DNA from: Planctomycetales bacterium
GTDB lineage: Bacteria; Planctomycetota; Phycisphaerae; SM23-33
Length of the DNA: 8,302 nucleotides
Direction of reading: 5' to 3'
NCBI GenBank assembly: GCA_030642005.1
Contig: DAOWOP010000112.1
Span: forward strand, 1 to 8,302
The notes beneath the pieces are model-generated. The model did not search any database and was not told the DNA's origin. It was given only the letters and a program-made list of their open reading frames with translations. Made by a program: the position numbers and the translations under genes. This document shows positions 5,811-8,302 of the stretch, in pieces; positions within the stretch are counted from its first letter, which is position 1, and each line of letters opens with the position of its first letter.

Positions 5811-5839
5811 TACGCATCAGGATTTGAGGTGTCGGAAAC

Positions 5840-6706
5840 ATGAAGGTCTGGATAAACGGCAAATTGCTGGCCGCCGAAGAAGCGGCCATATCCGTCTTTG
5901 ACCACTGCGTACTGTACGGCGACGGGGTCTTCGAGGGTATCCGCATCTACAACGGGAAGATTTTGCAATGCTCCGCGCACATGGATCGCCTCTTCGCCTC
6001 TGCTGACGGTATTCGCCTTCCGGTGACGCTGACGAAGCAGGAGATCGTCGATGCGATGTACAAGACCCTTGCCGCCAACAGTATAAGCGACGGGTACATC
6101 CGCCTGGTCGTAACTCGCGGGCCTGGTACGCTGGGGTTGAACCCGTTCAAGTGCTCCGGTGGGAGCGTCATTATAATCGCCGACCAGATCGCGCTGTATC
6201 CGCCGGAGATGTACGAAACCGGGCTGGAGGTAATCGTCGCCAAAACGCGCCGGATTTCGTCGGAAATGCTTTCGCCGACGGTCAAGAGTTGCAACTACCT
6301 CAACAACATCATGGCAAGGGCCGAAGCGGTCGATGCCGGCGCTTCCGAAGCCATTATGCTCAACGCCGAAGGAACGGTCGCCGAGGCCACCGGAGACAAC
6401 GTCTTCATCGTCAGCGACGGGACGGTCATTACCCCCCCTCCGGAAGCCGGCAGCCTCGGCGGCATCACACGCCAGGTAGTCATTGGTCTGGCCGGCGACC
6501 TGGAAATTCCTCTTGCCGAGCGGACTGTTACCGTCGAGCAACTCTACAGCGCCGATGAGTGTTTCCTTACCGGCACTGCCGCCGAGGTCATCGCCGTAAC
6601 AAAGATTGACGGGCACGTCATCGGCTCCGGCAAGGCAGGACCGATTACGAAAAAACTCCTGGACGCCTTCCGACAGTTCATCCAGACCGAGTGCGGAAAA
6701 AAATAG
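5840..6706 (+). CDS. ilvE: Class IV PLP aminotransferase, branched-chain amino acid aminotransferase-like (IlvE-type)
   Basis: A 288-residue cytoplasmic enzyme. IlvE-type enzymes move the amino group between glutamate and branched-chain 2-oxo acids, the last step of valine, leucine and isoleucine synthesis. The N-terminus reads KVWINGKLL, followed by VLYGDGVFEGIR (25-36). Lys149 in TVKSCNYLNNI is the expected PLP-binding lysine, and Glu182 in AEATGDNVFIV fits the conserved glutamate after it. GGITRQ (207-212) and FLTGTAAEV (242-250) are the usual phosphate- and substrate-side motifs. Length is close to the family norm (about 280-310). The close relatives D-amino-acid aminotransferase and aminodeoxychorismate lyase share this fold; the EGIR motif and overall pattern favour IlvE, but specificity is not certain. 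GAGGTG at 5826-5831 supports the start. The stop codon lies within the left arm of a 31-bp inverted repeat. Confidence 0.85.
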   Translation: MKVWINGKLLAAEEAAISVFDHCVLYGDGVFEGIRIYNGKILQCSAHMDRLFASADGIRLPVTLTKQEIVDAMYKTLAANSISDGYIRLVVTRGPGTLGLNPFKCSGGSVIIIADQIALYPPEMYETGLEVIVAKTRRISSEMLSPTVKSCNYLNNIMARAEAVDAGASEAIMLNAEGTVAEATGDNVFIVSDGTVITPPPEAGSLGGITRQVVIGLAGDLEIPLAERTVTVEQLYSADECFLTGTAAEVIAVTKIDGHVIGSGKAGPITKKLLDAFRQFIQTECGKK

Positions 6707-6821
6707 CAGGGATACAGGAGATGCAGGGGATAAAAACAGATCAATAATTTTTTAAACATACCAGCAAACGTTTTTTTCTGTTATTAATTCTTTATCCTGT
6801 GTATCCCCTGTATCCCTGCTA
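6704..6821. repeat. Long inverted repeat (GGGATACAGG family) between aminotransferase and glycosyltransferase genes
   Basis: The left arm at 6704-6734 (beginning TAGCAGGGATACAGG) and right arm at 6791-6821 (ending CCTGTATCCCTGCTA) are complementary at 27 of 31 positions; the outer 15 pairs are perfect. The 56-base loop is very AT-rich and has runs of six and seven T. The left arm includes the aminotransferase TAG stop, and the right arm ends eight bases before the GAGG of the next gene. It looks like a small non-coding palindromic insertion; it could also fold in RNA and separate the two genes' expression. Confidence 0.85.
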
Positions 6822-6839
6822 ATATTTTGAGGTTTTCCC

Positions 6840-7553
6840 GTGTCAGCAATGCTTTCCATCGTCGTTCCCATCTGCAACGAGCGCGACACGTGGCGGGAGG
6901 TTCTCGCCCGTCTTGATGCCGTCGATCTTGGCGGCGTCGGGCGGGAGATCATCCTCGTCGATGACGGCTCGACTGACGGGACGACGGAGCAATTGCAGGC
7001 ATTGGGAGCGGATCGGCCCGATATAGCCCTGAAGTTTCACCCGCGTAATCTCGGCAAGGGTGCCGCCCTGCGAACGGGCTTCGCCGCGGCGACGGGTGAT
7101 TTCGTCGTCGTACAGGACGCCGACCTGGAATACAACCCCGCCGACCTGCCGGCGCTGCTGGAGCCGCTGCTGGCGGGAACCACTGACGTCGTCTTCGGCG
7201 GCAGATTCACCGCAGGCCGAGCCGGGGCGAGGATGAGTAACTACCTGGCCAACAGGTTCCTGACCTGGTTGAGCAATCGCACCACAGGCCTTGGCCTGGC
7301 GGACATGGAAACCTGCTACAAGATGTTCCGCCGGGAGGTGCTGGAGCGAATCGACCTTTGCGAGAACCGTTTCGGCTTCGAGCCGGAGGTTACCGCCGGG
7401 GTCGCCGCCCTGGGCGTGCGTGTTTGCCAAAGACCCATCAGTTATTCGCCGCGGACCGTCCACCAGGGCAAGAAGATAGGCCTGTCCGACGGAATCGAGG
7501 CGATCCGGTGCATCTTCAGGTATCGCCCGTCAAGGCTGCGGCGAAGGGGTTGA
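6840..7553 (+). CDS. Family 2 glycosyltransferase (dolichyl-phosphate mannose synthase-like)
   Basis: A 237-residue GT-A fold enzyme that probably transfers a sugar from a nucleotide donor to a polyprenyl phosphate or another envelope acceptor. Motifs in order: SIVVPICNE (6-14), nucleotide-binding IILVDDGSTDGT (37-48), HPRNLGKGAALRTGF (67-81), the metal-binding DAD at 93-95 in VVQDADLEY, FGGRF (119-123), and LGLADMETCYKMF (151-163) with GFEPEV (179-184). These are typical of the DPM/DPG-synthase-like GT2 group. There is no C-terminal membrane helix, so it is probably soluble or peripheral. The GTG start at 6840 is preferred because GAGG (6829-6832) lies seven bases upstream; ATG 6849 is an alternative. 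Its final 24 bases overlap the end of the convergent minus-strand gene. Donor and acceptor cannot be read from the sequence. Confidence 0.88.
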   Translation: MSAMLSIVVPICNERDTWREVLARLDAVDLGGVGREIILVDDGSTDGTTEQLQALGADRPDIALKFHPRNLGKGAALRTGFAAATGDFVVVQDADLEYNPADLPALLEPLLAGTTDVVFGGRFTAGRAGARMSNYLANRFLTWLSNRTTGLGLADMETCYKMFRREVLERIDLCENRFGFEPEVTAGVAALGVRVCQRPISYSPRTVHQGKKIGLSDGIEAIRCIFRYRPSRLRRRG

Positions 7554-8042
7554 CGGCAGACCTTTGGACGCCAAGGCCTTGAGAAACCCATCGCGGAAGT
7601 CGGTTTCTCCGATCATCCCTTCCTGTCTGTGAAATTTCTCGCCGTCCGGGGCTATCAGCAGCATCGTCGGCGTCTTCGTAACGCCGTACTTTTTCGCCCA
7701 ATCGGCTGAACGGTCTAATCGAATCTCCACCCGTAGAAATTCACCTTTTTCGAGCGCTTTTTTATTTCTGCCTTTGGCCAGCGTGGTATTGACCATCCGC
7801 TTGCCGGTGGCGCTGACGGGGAATGACCTGACGAAAACCACGACGGACCGCCTCCCAGCCTTGGCTTCAGCCAGGGCTGCTTCCAGGTCGTCGGGCCAGC
7901 CAAGCATCGGGCCTCGAAACTGTATGTAAAGAACAATAACGCCGGCCAGCAGGATCGCCAATATAAAGCAGCGTTTTACCCACCGCTCGGCGGGAGTTGA
8001 TTTTGACTTCTTTGGGATGGGTTTTTCGTTCATCTCGTTCAT
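7530..8042 (-). CDS. Membrane-anchored thioredoxin-fold protein lacking the CXXC motif
   Basis: A protein of 170 residues read from ATG 8042 on the minus strand. A short basic N-terminus (PKKSKSTPAERWVKR) is followed by one hydrophobic helix at about 24-40, suggesting an inner-membrane anchor with the rest outside the cytoplasm. The soluble part resembles a thioredoxin fold: VVVFVRSFPVSATGKRM (67-83) stands where WCGPCKRM would be, ADWAKKYGVTKTPTMLLIAPDG (113-134) carries the cis-proline region (Pro126), and a C-terminal helix follows. The two redox cysteines are absent, so ordinary disulfide exchange is unlikely; a binding or scaffold role is more plausible. ATG 8057 and ATG 8105 are in frame upstream, but TATACT (8073-8078) lies between them, and GGAG nine bases before ATG 8042 favours that start. 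It converges with and overlaps the glycosyltransferase gene and diverges from glyA. Confidence 0.72.
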   Translation of the reverse strand: MNEMNEKPIPKKSKSTPAERWVKRCFILAILLAGVIVLYIQFRGPMLGWPDDLEAALAEAKAGRRSVVVFVRSFPVSATGKRMVNTTLAKGRNKKALEKGEFLRVEIRLDRSADWAKKYGVTKTPTMLLIAPDGEKFHRQEGMIGETDFRDGFLKALASKGLPSTPSPQP

Positions 8043-8072
8043 TCCGGGATGCTCCATAATAATGCGTCGCCG

Positions 8073-8078
8073 AGTATA
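8073..8078 (-). promoter_or_regulatory. Candidate -10 box for the thioredoxin-fold gene
   Basis: On the minus strand this reads TATACT, 4 of 6 to the -10 consensus, with only a poor -35 upstream. Transcription starting near 8066 would give a leader of about 24 bases to ATG 8042 containing a GGAG. This is the main argument against the longer start at 8105. Confidence 0.35.
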
Positions 8079-8108
8079 GCCGGGCGGGAACGATCCGTAC
8101 AGCACGAC

Positions 8109-8137
8109 TTGCGTAAGATAGTCGGCGGGGGTATATT
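8109..8137 (+). promoter_or_regulatory. Candidate sigma70-type promoter for glyA
   Basis: TTGCGT (8109-8114) and TATATT (8132-8137; 5 of 6) are 17 bases apart. Transcription would start near 8144, leaving a leader of about 37 bases that contains AGGAG (8166-8170). With the minus-strand TATACT it makes a compact divergent promoter region at about 8060-8145. Confidence 0.42.
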
Positions 8138-8180
8138 CGCCACTGACGCAACCGGCGGAAGAACCAGGAGTATATCAGGG

Positions 8181-8302
8181 ATGGATAAAATTATGACGGC
8201 ATTATCTCAAACAGACCCGGAGGCCTTCGGTATCCTTCAGGCCGAAAGCAGCAGACAAAACAGCACGCTTGAACTTATCGCATCGGAGAACCACGCATCG
8301 GC
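8181..8302 (+). CDS. glyA: Serine hydroxymethyltransferase, N-terminal part (runs off the window)
   Basis: Forty codons plus two bases are visible. The protein begins MDKIMTALSQTDPEAFGILQ, and the segment after it, with RQNSTLELIASEN, is the strongly conserved start of bacterial serine hydroxymethyltransferase. This cytoplasmic PLP enzyme converts serine and tetrahydrofolate to glycine and methylenetetrahydrofolate, supplying one-carbon units. The PLP lysine and the rest of the active site are beyond the window edge, so integrity cannot be judged. AGGAG (8166-8170) lies ten bases before ATG 8181; ATG 8193 is a less likely start. It is divergent from the thioredoxin-fold gene and has its own candidate promoter. 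Confidence 0.93.
   Translation, partial: MDKIMTALSQTDPEAFGILQAESSRQNSTLELIASENHAS

Noticed and set aside
8043..8105. Longer N-terminus (start at 8105) for the thioredoxin-fold protein
   Set aside because: A TATACT box lies within it, no ribosome-binding site precedes 8105, and the added residues do not form a signal sequence.

Overview
The window is a bacterial chromosomal segment: G+C-rich housekeeping genes (35 of 60 bases are G/C in a sampled lysS stretch) separated by AT-rich, repeat-laden accessory patches (21 of 60 in a sampled stretch at 361-420). The gene content, the large LolC/E-type permease paired with a LolD-type ATPase, and the many intergenic inverted repeats suggest a Gram-negative, Planctomycetota-like (perhaps Phycisphaerae-like) genome. 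That placement is inference; no rRNA or clean marker comparison is available.

Left part (1-1344). It opens with the C-terminal tail of an IS200-like/REP-associated tyrosine transposase. Next comes a lone AT-rich gene for a small multi-pass membrane protein of unknown function. This gene is bracketed by an 18/20 inverted repeat with the core TGTCCCC(A/G)GATAA. The same core forms two hairpins further right, and these lie inside a 265/266-bp direct tandem duplication. The duplication copied the promoter region and the first 23 codons of lysS, leaving a dead 5' stub of lysS upstream of the intact gene.

Centre (1345-5682). Intact lysS (class II lysyl-tRNA synthetase) is followed by an octamer array (GGTTGACT units). 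Then come a small four-helix-bundle protein of the 23S rRNA intervening-sequence (S23/IVP) family and the inverted octamer copies, which end right at the next start codon. The next two genes overlap by 8 bp and encode a lipoprotein-export-type ABC transporter: a LolC/LolE-like permease with an unusual charged, probably coiled-coil insert of about 100 residues, and a LolD-like ATPase.

Right part (5683-8302). A 19/20 AT-rich inverted repeat precedes a class IV (IlvE-like) aminotransferase. A 27/31 inverted repeat that includes the aminotransferase stop codon leads into a family 2 glycosyltransferase. A minus-strand, membrane-anchored thioredoxin-fold protein without the CXXC motif overlaps the glycosyltransferase tail. 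It is divergent from glyA (serine hydroxymethyltransferase), whose first 40 codons close the window.

The housekeeping genes serve translation (lysS), amino-acid metabolism (aminotransferase, glyA) and the cell envelope (ABC transporter, glycosyltransferase). Only lolC/E-lolD is clearly coupled. The most notable feature is that four different inverted-repeat families occupy four intergenic junctions here, and one of them has duplicated the lysS control region. I see no clear new defence or biosynthetic system.
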